A stretch of DNA of 61,317 nt from Salimicrobium album (GCF_900107115.1 NZ_FNOS01000007.1:1-61317); one strand, 5' to 3'; counted from the stretch's first letter, positions 42,156 through 53,096 are shown. Numbers and translations are program-made. The notes: generated by a model from the sequence alone, not told the origin.

Positions 42156-43447
42156 TGTTCCGGACAATCTCCAATTTTATGCGCGTGGGTGATCTCCGGC
42201 GAAAAATCATTTTCACCCTGCTTATGCTTATCGTATTCCGGCTGGGGGCATTTATCCCCGTGCCGTTTACAAATAATGAAGCAATCAACTTCATGGATGA
42301 ACAGAACGCTTTCGGCTTTCTGAATACATTCGGAGGTGGGGCATTACAGAACTTCTCCATCTTTGCGATGGGGATTATGCCTTACATCACTGCTTCTATT
42401 ATCATGCAGCTTCTGCAGATGGACGTCGTTCCTAAATTTGCAGAGTGGAAAAAGCAGGGTGAAGTGGGACGCCGGAAATTAGCTCAGTTTACCCGCTATG
42501 GAACTATTGTCCTTGCCTTCATACAGGCCATTGGTATGTCCATTGGTTTCAATGCCATGGCAGGAGGTCAGCTGATCTCTAACCCTGGTATTCCCCAGTT
42601 CGCAGCTATTGCGCTCGTACTGACAGGCGGGACTGCATTCCTTATGTGGCTTGGTGAGCAAATCACTTCCCATGGCGTAGGAAATGGGATTTCAATTTTA
42701 ATTTTCGCAGGTATTGTTGCTGCAATTCCGAATGGTGTGAACCAGTTGTATGATCAGTATATAACTGGCGCAGGAGAGGAACTCTTCCTCAACCTCGTCA
42801 TCGTGGCTCTCATTGCTCTTGTGATTGTTGCAGTGATTGTGGGAGTTGTGTTCATTCAGCAGGCGCTGCGTAAAATCCCTATTCAATATGCAAAACGTCA
42901 GGTAAACAGATCTCCAGTCGGTGGACATTCCACCCACTTGCCGATCAAGGTGAACGCTGCTGGAGTTATTCCAGTCATATTCGCGATTTCTTTCATTATC
43001 GCTCCAAGAACGATAGCCGGATTCTTTGAAAATAGCGAGATCGCTTCAACGATCGAGTACATTTTCAATTATGAGAATTGGCCGGGTATGATTATTTATG
43101 TAGCGCTTATCATAGCGTTCACATACTTCTATACGTTTGTACAGGTGAACCCTGAACAAATGGCTGAAAACCTTAAGAAGCAAGGCGGGTATATCCCGGG
43201 AATACGTCCCGGTGCGAATACGGAGAAGTATTTGACACGGGTTATGTACCGTTTAACTTTCGTAGGATCACTCTTTTTGGCGGCTGTATCTGTCCTTCCG
43301 ATTATTCTTGGCTCCCTTGCAGGGCTTCCGCCAAGCATACAGATCGGAGGAACTGGTCTCTTGATCGTGGTAGGTGTTGCACTGAATACGATGAAGCAAC
43401 TGGAAGGTCAGCTGGTGAAGCGACATTATAAAGGCTTCATTAAATAA
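42155..43447 (+). CDS. secY: Preprotein translocase channel SecY
   Basis: A 430-residue, ten-helix membrane channel. The plug region, the cytoplasmic loop YAKRQVNRSPVGGHSTHLPI and the YTFVQVNPEQMAENLKKQGG segment match SecY. It is translationally coupled to rplO. SecE is encoded at 16214. Confidence 0.98.
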   Translation: MFRTISNFMRVGDLRRKIIFTLLMLIVFRLGAFIPVPFTNNEAINFMDEQNAFGFLNTFGGGALQNFSIFAMGIMPYITASIIMQLLQMDVVPKFAEWKKQGEVGRRKLAQFTRYGTIVLAFIQAIGMSIGFNAMAGGQLISNPGIPQFAAIALVLTGGTAFLMWLGEQITSHGVGNGISILIFAGIVAAIPNGVNQLYDQYITGAGEELFLNLVIVALIALVIVAVIVGVVFIQQALRKIPIQYAKRQVNRSPVGGHSTHLPIKVNAAGVIPVIFAISFIIAPRTIAGFFENSEIASTIEYIFNYENWPGMIIYVALIIAFTYFYTFVQVNPEQMAENLKKQGGYIPGIRPGANTEKYLTRVMYRLTFVGSLFLAAVSVLPIILGSLAGLPPSIQIGGTGLLIVVGVALNTMKQLEGQLVKRHYKGFIK

Positions 43448-43451
43448 ATAG

Positions 43452-44135
<684 letters not shown>

Positions 44136-44216
44136 GGTGAAACAGAGAACCCGGAGTAAATGAGGGTTGCCATGGATGGGCACGGTAACCTTTCACGTAA
44201 TAGCGAAACTTTTTTC

Positions 44217-44245
44217 TTGAAATTGAAAGTGTTCCTTGTTATGTT
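44217..44245 (+). promoter_or_regulatory. Promoter in the adk-KOW gap
   Basis: TTGAAA (44217-44222) and TATGTT (44240-44245) with a 17-base spacer and TG one base before the -10. It lies where map sits in B. subtilis and could supply infA-rpoA-rplQ transcription. Confidence 0.6.
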
Positions 44246-44347
44246 CAAAGTTAGTGTCCGAAAGTGGTAATGCGAAACGGCAGGAGCTTGTAGTTCCTCT
44301 CCGACGCGATTACTGTGTTTATTACTTTAAATGAAGGTGATCGTACT

Positions 44348-44683
44348 GTGAGTGAATCGGAATCGAGTCCGCGAATAGGTCAAATTGTTCGTATTGAGCG
44401 TGGACGGGAAGCAGGTCAATATGCGGTAGTCATTGATAAACTTGAAGATGGCGCTGTAATGCTTGCTGACGGAGAGAAGAGGAAATACGACAGGCCGAAG
44501 AAGAAGAACATGCAGCATGTGTCCTGCACGAGCTTCATCTCTCCGGAAGTCCAAAGCAGCCTTCTGGAAACAGGTCGTGTCACAAACGGCAAGCTTCGAT
44601 TTGCTGTTAGTAAATATATCAATGAACTGGTGACTGATTTAGAGAAGGGAGAGCAACTCGATGGCGAAAGAAGATGTAATTGA
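44348..44683 (+). CDS. KOW-domain RNA-binding protein
   Basis: A 111-residue protein of the small KOW family found before infA in Bacillaceae. The KOW motif is [20 protein letters not shown] near residues 10-29, followed by a basic patch KYDRPKKKN. It is likely an RNA or ribosome-associated protein; the function is not established. GTG 44348 lies seven bases after AAGGTGA; the frame is open from 44315. Its end overlaps infA by 23 bases. Confidence 0.85.
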   Translation: MSESESSPRIGQIVRIERGREAGQYAVVIDKLEDGAVMLADGEKRKYDRPKKKNMQHVSCTSFISPEVQSSLLETGRVTNGKLRFAVSKYINELVTDLEKGEQLDGERRCN

Positions 44684-44879
44684 AATTGAAGGAACCGTAG
44701 TGGAGACATTGCCGAACGCTCAGTTCAAAGTCGAACTTGAGAATCAGCATACGGTACTTGCTCACGTCTCCGGTAAAATACGCATGAACTTCATCCGTAT
44801 TCTTCCAGGTGATAAAGTGACAGTGGAACTGTCCCCGTATGATCTTACTAAAGGACGGATAACGTACCGTTACAAATAG
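44661..44879 (+). CDS. infA: Translation initiation factor IF-1
   Basis: A 72-residue OB-fold initiation factor. [19 protein letters not shown] and ending GRITYRYK are diagnostic. The ATG lies inside the end of the KOW gene. Confidence 0.98.
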   Translation: MAKEDVIEIEGTVVETLPNAQFKVELENQHTVLAHVSGKIRMNFIRILPGDKVTVELSPYDLTKGRITYRYK

Positions 44880-44912
44880 AATAAGCTCCGATATAACAAG
44901 GAGGTATGAATG

Positions 44913-45026
44913 ATGAAGGTAAGGGCTTCTGTTAAGAAGATTTGTGATAAATGTAAAGTCGTTCGTCGTAATGGCAAAGTAATGGTAATCTGTGATAACC
45001 CGAAACACAAACAGAAACAAGGTTAA
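44913..45026 (+). CDS. rpmJ: Ribosomal protein L36 (zinc type)
   Basis: A 37-residue L36, [19 protein letters not shown] onward. The Cys-Cys-Cys-His zinc site (CDKC, ...ICDNPKH) is intact. ATG 44913 lies eight bases after AAGGAGG; ATG 44910 would add one Met. Confidence 0.96.
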   Translation: MKVRASVKKICDKCKVVRRNGKVMVICDNPKHKQKQG

Positions 45027-45050
45027 TAAAAAAGGAGGTGCACGTTCCCT

Positions 45051-45416
45051 ATGGCACGTATAGCAGGTGTTGATATCCCTCGTGATAAGCGAATTTCTAT
45101 CTCATTGACTTATGTTTACGGAATCGGTAAATCCCTGGCAAGTCAAATTGTACAGGATGCCGGAGTAGATGAATCTACCCGTGTCCGTGATCTTACGGAA
45201 GATGAACTTACGAAAATTCGTACTGAACTGAACAACTACAACGTCGAAGGTGACCTTCGTCGTGAGAACTCCCTTAACGTTAAGCGTCTGATTGAAATCG
45301 GCTCTTACCGTGGGCTTCGTCACCGTCGTGGTCTTCCAAGTCGCGGCCAGAAGACGAAAAACAACTCCCGTACCCGTAAAGGTCCTCGTCGTACAGTAGC
45401 AAACAAACGTAAATAA
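45051..45416 (+). CDS. rpsM: Ribosomal protein S13
   Basis: A 121-residue S13 of the 30S head and intersubunit bridges. [20 protein letters not shown] and [17 protein letters not shown] are typical. Confidence 0.98.
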   Translation: MARIAGVDIPRDKRISISLTYVYGIGKSLASQIVQDAGVDESTRVRDLTEDELTKIRTELNNYNVEGDLRRENSLNVKRLIEIGSYRGLRHRRGLPSRGQKTKNNSRTRKGPRRTVANKRK

Positions 45417-45440
45417 TCAATTGATAAAGGAGGTATAGTT

Positions 45441-45836
45441 ATGGTAGCACGTAAGAACACCCGTACCCGGAAACGTCGCGTGAAAAAGAATGTGGAGAGT
45501 GGTATTGCTCATATCCGCTCTACTTTCAACAACACGATTATCACGATTACAGATGTGCAAGGTAATGTGATCAGCTGGAGCAGTGCCGGAACTCTCGGTT
45601 TCAAAGGCTCCCGTAAATCTACTCCATTTGCAGCACAAATGGCTGCAGAAACTTCTGCAAAAGAAGCTATGGATAACGGCATGAAAGATCTTGAAGTAGC
45701 TGTTAAAGGGCCTGGCGCCGGCCGTGAAGCGGCTATCCGCTCCATCCAGGCAGTAGGTATCGAAATCACAGCTATCAGAGATGTAACGCCGGTTCCACAC
45801 AACGGTTGCCGTCCACCGAAACGTCGTCGCGTGTAA
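45441..45836 (+). CDS. rpsK: Ribosomal protein S11
   Basis: A 131-residue S11 of the 30S platform. The C-terminal [13 protein letters not shown] is the family signature. Confidence 0.98.
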   Translation: MVARKNTRTRKRRVKKNVESGIAHIRSTFNNTIITITDVQGNVISWSSAGTLGFKGSRKSTPFAAQMAAETSAKEAMDNGMKDLEVAVKGPGAGREAAIRSIQAVGIEITAIRDVTPVPHNGCRPPKRRRV

Positions 45837-46008
45837 TTATAGTCTGAATTGTTTTATCGCCCTCTTTAAGGGTTATAACCACCAATAACAGCCATGCGTT
45901 TAACCTTAGAGATGCAGTTTACTGGTAGAGGGGCTGCCTGCCTGAGGAATTTCGGTTGGACTTCTGTCTGACCGGGGTTTCGACGTTTTGAAGGAGGTTT
46001 TTGTGTAA
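45837..46008 (+). other. rpsK-rpoA intergenic leader
   Basis: A 172-base gap, long for this operon. It has short inverted repeats (CCCT/AGGG near 45860-45872, GGTTATAACC) and a weak TTGTTT/TTATAA promoter-like pair at 45849-45878. No clear gene or known RNA family was recognised. Confidence 0.4.
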
Positions 46009-46953
46009 ATGATCGAAATTGAGAAACCAAACATTGAAACGGTGGAGATCAGCGATGATTCTACTTTTGGTAAATTCGTCGTCGAGCCGCTTGAGCGTGG
46101 GTATGGTACAACACTAGGTAACTCCTTGCGTCGTATCCTATTATCCTCCCTTCCCGGTGCCGCTGTGACATCTGTACAAATTGACGGGGTCCTTCACGAA
46201 TTTTCGACGATCGAAGGTGTCATGGAAGACGTAACCACTGTCGTTTTGAATCTGAAGAAACTTGCTCTGAAGATTTATTCTGATGACGAGAAGACTTTGG
46301 AAATCGATGTCCAGGGTGAAGGAAAAGTCACCGCTGCTGATATTACTCATGATAGTGACGTTGAAGTACTGAATCCGGAACTTCACATCGCTACCCTTGA
46401 TAGTAATACGAATCTGCGTATGCGTATTACAGCTGAAAGCGGTCGAGGATATCGCCCGGCTGAAGGGAACAACCACGAAGATTTACCAATAGGAGTAATT
46501 CCGGTTGACTCTATCTTCACCCCTGTCTCCCGTGTAACGTATCAGGTGGAGAACACCCGTATCGGGCACATCTCCAACTACGATAAACTTACACTGGATG
46601 TATCGACGGATGGCAGCATCCGTCCGGAAGAGGCGATCTCTTTAGGGGCTAAAGTATATATGGAGCATTTGAACATCTTCGTCGGATTGACGGATGAAGC
46701 GAAAAATGCCGAAATTATGGTAGAAAAAGAAGAAGATCAGAAAGAAAAAGTTCTTGAGATGACGATCGAAGAACTGGATCTCTCGGTTCGTTCTTACAAC
46801 TGCCTGAAACGTGCTGGTATCAACACGGTTCAGGAGCTGGCTAATAAGAGTGAAGACGATATGATGAAAGTCCGTAACCTCGGCAGAAAATCGTTGGAAG
46901 AAGTTAAGCACAAACTGAATGAACTTAACCTTGGCCTTCGTAAAGAAGACTGA
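46009..46953 (+). CDS. rpoA: RNA polymerase alpha subunit
   Basis: A 314-residue alpha subunit. The N-terminal dimer domain contains [21 protein letters not shown] linker is followed by the C-terminal DNA-binding domain ([17 protein letters not shown] and [13 protein letters not shown]). GAAGGAGG precedes the ATG. Confidence 0.98.
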   Translation: MIEIEKPNIETVEISDDSTFGKFVVEPLERGYGTTLGNSLRRILLSSLPGAAVTSVQIDGVLHEFSTIEGVMEDVTTVVLNLKKLALKIYSDDEKTLEIDVQGEGKVTAADITHDSDVEVLNPELHIATLDSNTNLRMRITAESGRGYRPAEGNNHEDLPIGVIPVDSIFTPVSRVTYQVENTRIGHISNYDKLTLDVSTDGSIRPEEAISLGAKVYMEHLNIFVGLTDEAKNAEIMVEKEEDQKEKVLEMTIEELDLSVRSYNCLKRAGINTVQELANKSEDDMMKVRNLGRKSLEEVKHKLNELNLGLRKED

Positions 46954-46989
46954 CGATAAAGAGGAAACATCTGAAAAGGAGGGTTATCG

Positions 46990-47346
46990 ATGAGAAAACT
47001 AGGTCGTAAAACAGAACACCGTGTGGCAATGATGCGCAATCTCACCACGGATCTGATTATCCATGAACGTCTGGAAACAACGGAAGCGAAAGCGAAAGAA
47101 CTTCGTTCCTCTGTAGAAAAAATGATTACACTTGGTAAGCGTGGCGACTTGCATGCACGCCGCCAGGCAGAGTCGTTCCTTTACAAGCAGGATGCAGACG
47201 AAGAAGGAGCCGAAACTGCTCTTCAGAAGCTGTTCTCTGACGTTGGTCCGCGTTATGCAGACCGTCAGGGCGGTTACACTCGTGTATTGAAACTTGATGC
47301 GCGTAAAGGTGACGGCGCAAAAATGGCGATTATCGAACTTGTATAA
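46990..47346 (+). CDS. rplQ: Ribosomal protein L17
   Basis: A 118-residue L17 at the tunnel exit. [20 protein letters not shown] is the family start. Last gene of the S10-alpha superoperon. Confidence 0.98.
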   Translation: MRKLGRKTEHRVAMMRNLTTDLIIHERLETTEAKAKELRSSVEKMITLGKRGDLHARRQAESFLYKQDADEEGAETALQKLFSDVGPRYADRQGGYTRVLKLDARKGDGAKMAIIELV

Positions 47347-47361
47347 AGTCTGATAATAGCG

Positions 47362-47411
47362 AAAGGGCAGGACGGTATCTCATTCGTGAGGTTAACTCCA
47401 GCCCTTTTTTT
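47362..47411 (+). terminator. Terminator of the ribosomal superoperon
   Basis: AAAGGGC (47362-47368) pairs with GCCCTTT (47401-47407), enclosing an inner CTCA-TTCG-TGAG hairpin, and a T run follows. Confidence 0.85.
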
Positions 47412-47439
47412 GTGCAGGAAGTTAGTTGATTTCCACCCT

Positions 47440-47453
47440 ATTTCCCGGGAAAT
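47440..47453. promoter_or_regulatory. Noc-binding site (NBS)
   Basis: ATTTCCCGGGAAAT is a perfect 14-bp palindrome and an exact match to the B. subtilis Noc-binding consensus. Noc, a ParB paralogue, binds such sites to block division over the nucleoid. The site lies in the gap between the rplQ terminator and ecfA1. That a Noc protein exists here is inferred. Confidence 0.85.
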
Positions 47454-47473
47454 AGCAAAGAGGAGGCCAGGAA

Positions 47474-48310
47474 ATGAAGGACAGGATAGAATTTGAAGGT
47501 GTGACGTTCCGCTACCAGGAAGACGCCCCGCCCGTGTTGAAAGATGTCGATTTTTTCATCGAGAAAGGCGAGTGGGTGGCGATTATCGGTCACAACGGGT
47601 CCGGCAAGTCGACGATTGCCAAATTGATGAATGGGCTCCTCTTTGCCGAAAACGGGAAAGTCAGTGTGGACGGTATGAGTGTGAACCCGGAGTCTGTGTG
47701 GGAAATCAGAAAAAAAGTGGGGATGGTTTTTCAGAACCCCGACAACCAGTTTGTCGGCACGACTGTCCGGGATGACATTGCATTCGGTATGGAAAACCAG
47801 GGAGTGCCAAGGGAAGAAATGGTGGAGAAAGTAGCCGGAAGTCTGAGGGATGTACAGATGGAAACCTACGAGAACCACGAACCTCACCGGCTCTCCGGAG
47901 GCCAGAAGCAGCGTGTGGCCATTGCTGGAGTACTGGCGATTGCGCCTGATTATATGCTGCTCGACGAGGCTACAGCTATGCTCGATCCGAAAGGTCGTCA
48001 GGAAATACTGAAAACGGTCCGGGACGTTCAGGAAAAGTCGAATATGTCTCTCGTGACCATTACCCATGACTTGCGGGAGATTGTGGCAGCGGACAGGGTG
48101 ATCGTAATGAACAAAGGGGAAGTGTGGTTCGAAGGCACCCCGCGGGAAGTGTTTGCCCATAAAGACTCCCTTTCCTTCATCGGCCTTGATGTGCCGTTTG
48201 TAGCAAAGCTGACGGAGGAGATGAAACAGTACGGCGTTTCTTTTCGGAAGGAACCGCTAAATCATGAGGAGATGGTGGAGGAGCTATGGAACTTACATTC
48301 AACGAAGTAA
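47474..48310 (+). CDS. ecfA1: Energy-coupling factor transporter ATPase EcfA1
   Basis: A 278-residue ABC ATPase. Walker [10 protein letters not shown], signature [13 protein letters not shown] and Walker [13 protein letters not shown] are present. With EcfA2 and EcfT it powers vitamin and metal uptake through separate S-components. AGAGGAGG precedes the ATG; the end overlaps ecfA2 by 25 bases. Confidence 0.96.
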   Translation: MKDRIEFEGVTFRYQEDAPPVLKDVDFFIEKGEWVAIIGHNGSGKSTIAKLMNGLLFAENGKVSVDGMSVNPESVWEIRKKVGMVFQNPDNQFVGTTVRDDIAFGMENQGVPREEMVEKVAGSLRDVQMETYENHEPHRLSGGQKQRVAIAGVLAIAPDYMLLDEATAMLDPKGRQEILKTVRDVQEKSNMSLVTITHDLREIVAADRVIVMNKGEVWFEGTPREVFAHKDSLSFIGLDVPFVAKLTEEMKQYGVSFRKEPLNHEEMVEELWNLHSTK

Positions 48311-49158
48311 CATATACATACAGCCCGGGGACGCCGTTTGAATTCAGAGCGCTCGAAAATCTCTCCCTTCATGTGCCTTCGGGATCGTATACTGCAATCA
48401 TCGGGCATACCGGATCGGGGAAATCCACGCTTATCCAGCACATTAATGCGCTGTTGCAGCCGACTTCCGGAAGTGTGAAGGTCGGAGATTTCGTCATCGA
48501 AGCCGGAAGGAAAAATAAAAATTTACGCAGTCTGCGTGAAAAAACCGGCATCGTTTTTCAGTACCCGGAACACCAATTATTTGAGGAGACGGTGGAGAAA
48601 GACATCGCTTTCGGGCCGAAAAATTTCGGTGTGGATGAGGAAGAAATCAGGGAGCGGGTAAACAAAGCTCTTGAAGCCGTGCAGCTTCCGGAAGATATGA
48701 AAGAGAAGTCGCCGTTTGATTTAAGCGGCGGACAGATGAGAAGAGTGGCCATCGCGGGCGTGCTCGCCATGAAGCCGAAAGTGCTCGTTCTGGACGAGCC
48801 TACGGCGGGTCTTGATCCGAGGGGTCAAAAAGAAATGATGGATATGTTCTATTCCCTCCATGAGAGTGAGGAACTTACCACCGTACTTGTGACTCACAGT
48901 ATGGAGGATGCCCTGACGTATGCCGACGAGGTCGTCATTTTGAATGAGGGCAGGAAATATATGCAGGGAGCACCGCTCGATGTGTTCAAAAGAAAAGAAG
49001 AACTGCGTCAGGTGCAGCTCGATATACCGGAAGTGCTCGAGTTCCTGGAGAAGATTGAGAAAGAGTTCGGTGTTTCGATCGAATACAACAAACAGCCCCT
49101 TGCTGAATTAGCAAAGGAACTCACATCCCGGCTGGGAAGGAGAGACGATTATGAATAA
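48286..49158 (+). CDS. ecfA2: Energy-coupling factor transporter ATPase EcfA2
   Basis: A 290-residue ABC ATPase, partner of EcfA1. Walker [10 protein letters not shown], signature [13 protein letters not shown] and Walker [13 protein letters not shown]. It starts inside ecfA1 and overlaps ecfT by 8 bases, so the three are tightly coupled. Confidence 0.96.
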   Translation: MELTFNEVTYTYSPGTPFEFRALENLSLHVPSGSYTAIIGHTGSGKSTLIQHINALLQPTSGSVKVGDFVIEAGRKNKNLRSLREKTGIVFQYPEHQLFEETVEKDIAFGPKNFGVDEEEIRERVNKALEAVQLPEDMKEKSPFDLSGGQMRRVAIAGVLAMKPKVLVLDEPTAGLDPRGQKEMMDMFYSLHESEELTTVLVTHSMEDALTYADEVVILNEGRKYMQGAPLDVFKRKEELRQVQLDIPEVLEFLEKIEKEFGVSIEYNKQPLAELAKELTSRLGRRDDYE

Positions 49159-49948
49159 TTCGATGATCATCGGGCAGTATGTCCCGGGTACTTCTCTCAT
49201 TCATCGATTGGATCCGAGGACGAAAATTCTCGTTATTTTCTTTTTCGTCATTATCGTATTCTTTGCTAATTCCGTGTGGAGCTACAGTATTCTCACCGCC
49301 TTCGCCATAGGGACTGCCCTTGCCACGAGAGTCCCGCTGTCGTTTATTGTGAAAGGCCTGAAACCCGTATGGTTTCTGATCGTTTTCACTTTCCTCCTGC
49401 ACCTGTTCGTTTCAAGGCAGGGGGATATACTATTCTCGGTGCTCGGCTTTCCGTTTTATGAAGAGTCACTGATCCAGGGCGGGACGCTGTCCTTGCGTTT
49501 CTTCCTGCTTATTCTGTTCACGTCGTTACTGACGTTGACGACGTCTCCGATAGAAATTACGGATGCTATCGAGTATCTGCTTCATCCGTTGAAAAAACTG
49601 CGCTTCCCTGTCCACGAACTGGCACTGATGATGTCAATCTCCCTGCGTTTTATTCCGACGCTTATGCAGGAAGCGGAGAAGATATCAAAAGCCCAGGCTT
49701 CCCGGGGCGTGGATTTCCGTACCGGGAGTCTGAAAGACAGGGTGAGCGCCGTCATCCCGCTCCTTATCCCTCTGTTTGTCAGTGCATTCAAGCGTGCCGA
49801 AGAGCTCGCGATGGCGATGGAAGCAAGAGGGTACCAGGGCGGGGAGGGCCGGACGAAGATCCGGGCCCTGCTTTTCCGGAAAAAAGATTACATCGTGTTT
49901 TTCTTGTTCTGTCTCATTATGGCGGCCACGATAGGAACGAGGGTGTGA
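49151..49948 (+). CDS. ecfT: Energy-coupling factor transmembrane protein EcfT
   Basis: A 265-residue membrane subunit with about five to six helices. The coupling motifs are visible near [14 protein letters not shown] and [12 protein letters not shown] (the paired A-R-G type sequences). It links the ATPases to the S-component. Confidence 0.95.
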   Translation: MNNSMIIGQYVPGTSLIHRLDPRTKILVIFFFVIIVFFANSVWSYSILTAFAIGTALATRVPLSFIVKGLKPVWFLIVFTFLLHLFVSRQGDILFSVLGFPFYEESLIQGGTLSLRFFLLILFTSLLTLTTSPIEITDAIEYLLHPLKKLRFPVHELALMMSISLRFIPTLMQEAEKISKAQASRGVDFRTGSLKDRVSAVIPLLIPLFVSAFKRAEELAMAMEARGYQGGEGRTKIRALLFRKKDYIVFFLFCLIMAATIGTRV

Positions 49949-49954
49949 AATATA

Positions 49955-50695
49955 ATGAAACGGGTAAAATGTACAGTGGAATACGACGGCACCGGCTATT
50001 CGGGATTTCAGATCCAGCCTAACGGAAAAACGGTGCAGGAAGAGCTGGAGAAGGCGCTCCGAACTATGCATAAAGGAGAACACGTACGCATCATCGCTTC
50101 CGGGCGTACGGATGCCGGCGTCCATGCCAAAGGTCAGGTCTTCCATTTCGACACTTCTCTTGCAGTGCCTGAAAATCGCTGGGTGAGGGCGCTTGAGACC
50201 CTGCTTCCTTCTGATATTTATGTCAAACAGGCAGAATACGTGGAAGAAAGTTTCCACGCCCAGTTCGACGTCAAAGAGAAAGAGTATCGTTATTATGTAA
50301 GACCGGTCCGTTCCCGGGACGTGTTCCGTAGGAGAACGGTCTATCATCATCCCCGGAATCTTGACATAGAAAAAATGCAGGAAGCCGTAAAACAGTTTCT
50401 CGGCACTCACGATTTTACTGCATTCTGTTCGGCGAAGACTACGCTGAAAGGAAACAAAATCCGTACGGTATCCCGGGCAGAATTGAACGTAACAGGGGAA
50501 GAACTGGAGTTCATCGTAAGAGGAAACGGCTTTTTGTACAATATGGTCCGGATTATGATGGGTACCCTGCTTGAGATCGGGGAGGGGAAAAAAGAAATCG
50601 ACACGATACCCCGGGCTCTTGCGGAACACAACCGCAGGCTCGCAGGTTTCACGACCCCCGGTCACGGCCTGTTTTTGTGGGAAGTGAGTTACTGA
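49955..50695 (+). CDS. truA: tRNA pseudouridine synthase A
   Basis: A 246-residue TruA that modifies U38-U40 of the tRNA anticodon arm. The catalytic Asp is in SGRTDAGVHAKGQ near residue 52. GNGFLYNMVRIMMGTLLEIG is conserved. It follows ecfT by six bases. Confidence 0.97.
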   Translation: MKRVKCTVEYDGTGYSGFQIQPNGKTVQEELEKALRTMHKGEHVRIIASGRTDAGVHAKGQVFHFDTSLAVPENRWVRALETLLPSDIYVKQAEYVEESFHAQFDVKEKEYRYYVRPVRSRDVFRRRTVYHHPRNLDIEKMQEAVKQFLGTHDFTAFCSAKTTLKGNKIRTVSRAELNVTGEELEFIVRGNGFLYNMVRIMMGTLLEIGEGKKEIDTIPRALAEHNRRLAGFTTPGHGLFLWEVSY

Positions 50696-50736
50696 TATTC
50701 TTTCCGGGAAAAAAGCAACGAATCCTGGTGTGCCTA

Positions 50737-50766
50737 TTGACATTTGGTATGAAAATGTTATATGAT
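50737..50766 (+). promoter_or_regulatory. rplM-rpsI promoter
   Basis: TTGACA (50737-50742) and TATGAT (50761-50766) with an 18-base spacer, just after truA. Confidence 0.78.
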
Positions 50767-50792
50767 ATCTTGTGGCATTTAATTTCTATACC

Positions 50793-50817
50793 ACGATTAG
50801 CCCCGGAAACTAATCGT
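50793..50817 (+). promoter_or_regulatory. L13 leader hairpin
   Basis: ACGATTAG and CTAATCGT form a perfect 8-bp stem around CCCCGGAAA in the 5' leader of rplM. The place and shape fit the known L13 leader of Firmicutes; that L13 binds it is inferred from that family. Confidence 0.65.
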
Positions 50818-50876
50818 ATTGAAATATAAATCGAATCAGAGTAAAAATCTAATGAAAAATCAGGAGGGAACCCGAC

Positions 50877-51314
50877 ATGCGTACAACATTCATGGCTAAT
50901 GAAGCAAACGTGGAACGCAAATGGTATGTTGTGGATGCAGCTGGACAGACACTTGGTCGTCTATCTACTGAAGTTGCTTCCATCCTTCGCGGAAAGCACA
51001 AAGCGACATACACTCCACACGTTGACACTGGCGATCACGTAATCATTATTAATGCAGAGAAAATCGAACTTTCAGGAAATAAGTGGCAGGATAAGAAGTA
51101 TTATCGTCACTCCAATCACCCAGGTGGTTTGAAAGTCCGTTCCGCTAACGAAATGCGCGAGAAATTCCCTGAGCGTATGCTGGAGAAATCCATCAAAGGC
51201 ATGCTTCCAAAAGGAAGTCTCGGACGTAAGATGAGCAAAAAACTTCATGTCTACGCAGGTGAAAATCATAAGCACGAAGCACAACAACCAGAAGTTTACG
51301 AACTTCGCGGCTAA
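50877..51314 (+). CDS. rplM: Ribosomal protein L13
   Basis: A 145-residue L13 of early 50S assembly. [20 protein letters not shown] and [20 protein letters not shown] are typical. AGGAGGG precedes the ATG. Confidence 0.98.
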   Translation: MRTTFMANEANVERKWYVVDAAGQTLGRLSTEVASILRGKHKATYTPHVDTGDHVIIINAEKIELSGNKWQDKKYYRHSNHPGGLKVRSANEMREKFPERMLEKSIKGMLPKGSLGRKMSKKLHVYAGENHKHEAQQPEVYELRG

Positions 51315-51345
51315 TCAGAGCTAATAACAAAGGAGGTAATTAAGA

Positions 51346-51738
51346 GTGGCACAAGTACAATACTCCGGCACGGGACGTCGTAAGAAGTCTACAGCACGCG
51401 TACGTCTAGTCCCAGGTACCGGCCAGGTAATCGTAAATAAAACTGATGCACAGGACTATTTCCCATTGGAAACTCTTCGTAAGATTTTGAACCAGCCTCT
51501 TGTCGTTACAGAAACACAAGGAAACTACGACGTTTACGCAAACGTTGACGGTGGTGGATTCACAGGTCAGGCAGGTGCGATCCGTCACGGTGTAGCACGT
51601 GCGCTTCTCGAAGCGGACCCTGAATACCGTACTCCACTGAAACGCGCTGGATTCCTTACTCGTGATGCACGTATGAAAGAGCGTAAGAAATACGGTCTTA
51701 AGAAAGCACGTCGTGCTCCACAGTTCTCCAAGCGTTAA
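51346..51738 (+). CDS. rpsI: Ribosomal protein S9
   Basis: A 130-residue S9 whose C-terminal tail reaches the P site (ending [11 protein letters not shown]). GTG 51346 after AAAGGAGG gives [18 protein letters not shown]. Confidence 0.98.
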   Translation: MAQVQYSGTGRRKKSTARVRLVPGTGQVIVNKTDAQDYFPLETLRKILNQPLVVTETQGNYDVYANVDGGGFTGQAGAIRHGVARALLEADPEYRTPLKRAGFLTRDARMKERKKYGLKKARRAPQFSKR

Positions 51739-51760
51739 TAAGTTTTGTACACCAAAAATT

Positions 51761-51797
51761 GCCCTTCTTGCTCTTATTGAGCTGGGAGGGCTTTTTT
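51761..51797 (+). terminator. Terminator after rpsI
   Basis: GCCCTTCTTGCTC pairs with GAGCTGGGAGGGC across a TTATT loop with small mismatches; a T run follows. Confidence 0.9.
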
Positions 51798-52070
51798 GCG
51801 TTTAAATATATAACACGTTACCTTTCGCTGAAAATTTATCTGCTCCTGAGACATTTCATCTGTTTTTCCTCTTCGCTTCATACATCAAGCCGATGTAGAT
51901 AGTTATCGGCATTTGATCGGGGATCCAACTGAGAGCCACTAACAATTTTACGCTATGGTTGGTATACTGTAGGTAAATGGCATTAGTCAACGATTGTGTC
52001 GGATTGTGGAACGATATTTTGGACAAGGTTGTCAGCGAAGAACGATAAAATGAACATTAGGAGAATACTA
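51798..52070 (+). promoter_or_regulatory. rpsI-hydrolase gap with an extended -10 promoter
   Basis: No gene seen. TGGTATACT (51960-51968) is a good extended -10 for the downstream hydrolase; the -35 is weak. An inverted repeat ATCAAGCCGAT...ATCGGCATTTGAT (about 51888-51917) lies upstream and might bind a regulator. Confidence 0.45.
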
Positions 52071-53096
52071 ATGACTTCGCAACCTGTATCGAAAGGCTCC
52101 AAGTCCCAACGCAAAAAAATTTTCAGACGAATCGGTTTTTCCTTCGGCATTTCGGCAGTCGTTTTCCTTGGTGTGGTATTTAGTATGGTGCTGTTCAGCG
52201 AGACGGAAGCTCCGGAGGGAAACGACGGTGGTTTAAGTTTTGATACGCTTCAAACGGAGGAGAGCAAACTGCCACCACTGCATCAACACACCGCACGAGA
52301 CGGGGAAAAATTGTCCTACCGTTATTATGAGGGAGAAGCCGATAAAACATTGATTCTCTTGCACGGATCCGCCTACCACAGCAGCTATCTTCAACCACTG
52401 GCCAGTCACTTATCCGAAAACGATGTTGCAAACGTCTATACTCCCGACTTCCGTGGGCACGGGCCACAGACGGAAAACAGGGGGGAGGCAGACTATATCG
52501 GTCAGCTTGAAGACGATATCAATGATTTCGTAAAGTATATCCGGAGCCAGCAGGAAGGTCCGCTTCTATTAGGTGGGCATTCAAGCGGTGGAGGAACAGT
52601 CATCCGGTATGCCGGAGGTGAGAATGAGCCGGTCGATGGCTATCTGATGTTATCCCCTTTCATTCATCACACAGCACCGACCTATCGCTCCGACAGTGAG
52701 TGGAGCAACGTTAATATGCCGCGTATGATCGGCTTGAGCATCTTAAACACGTTTGGAATTACGGTGTTAAATCACAAAGATGTGATTTCATTCAATATGC
52801 CGGAGGCCGTCAGGGATGGCACGGAAACGTTACGCTATAACTATGCTTTGCAAATTTCTATGCACGCCCGCAATGATTACGGAAAAGATATTGCAAGTTT
52901 GGAGAAACCATCCTTTGTCATGATTGGAACCGATGATCATGTGTCTAAACCGGAGGCATTCAAACCGTTATTCAACGAGTATTCACCGGAAACAAAGGTG
53001 AGCCTCTTGGAGGACACTTCCCATTTTGGTGTTGTGACAAGAAATGCTGCACACAAAACGATTGCCGGGTGGCTTGAACAATATGATGGTCCCTGA
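52071..53096 (+). CDS. Membrane-anchored alpha/beta hydrolase
   Basis: A 341-residue protein with a basic N-terminus and one hydrophobic segment (about 23-45), likely a membrane anchor with the enzyme outside. The hydrolase fold has the oxyanion-region LLHGSAYHSS, the nucleophile elbow GGHSSGGG (G-x-S-x-G), a later Asp in MIGTDDHVS and the catalytic His in EDTSHFGVV. It resembles serine hydrolases of the monoglyceride lipase/lysophospholipase type; the substrate is unknown. ATG 52071 follows TTAGGAG; the frame is open from 51996. It takes the place of ybaJ in the B. subtilis order. Confidence 0.8.
   Translation: MTSQPVSKGSKSQRKKIFRRIGFSFGISAVVFLGVVFSMVLFSETEAPEGNDGGLSFDTLQTEESKLPPLHQHTARDGEKLSYRYYEGEADKTLILLHGSAYHSSYLQPLASHLSENDVANVYTPDFRGHGPQTENRGEADYIGQLEDDINDFVKYIRSQQEGPLLLGGHSSGGGTVIRYAGGENEPVDGYLMLSPFIHHTAPTYRSDSEWSNVNMPRMIGLSILNTFGITVLNHKDVISFNMPEAVRDGTETLRYNYALQISMHARNDYGKDIASLEKPSFVMIGTDDHVSKPEAFKPLFNEYSPETKVSLLEDTSHFGVVTRNAAHKTIAGWLEQYDGP

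Noticed and set aside
43189-43202. ATATCCCGGGAATA in secY as a second Noc site.
   Set aside because: Three of 14 positions differ from the consensus and it is inside conserved coding sequence.
44160-44270. A 36-codon frame in the adk-KOW gap, perhaps a map remnant.
   Set aside because: The peptide has no Map-like motif, and the predicted promoter lies inside it. It looks like chance.
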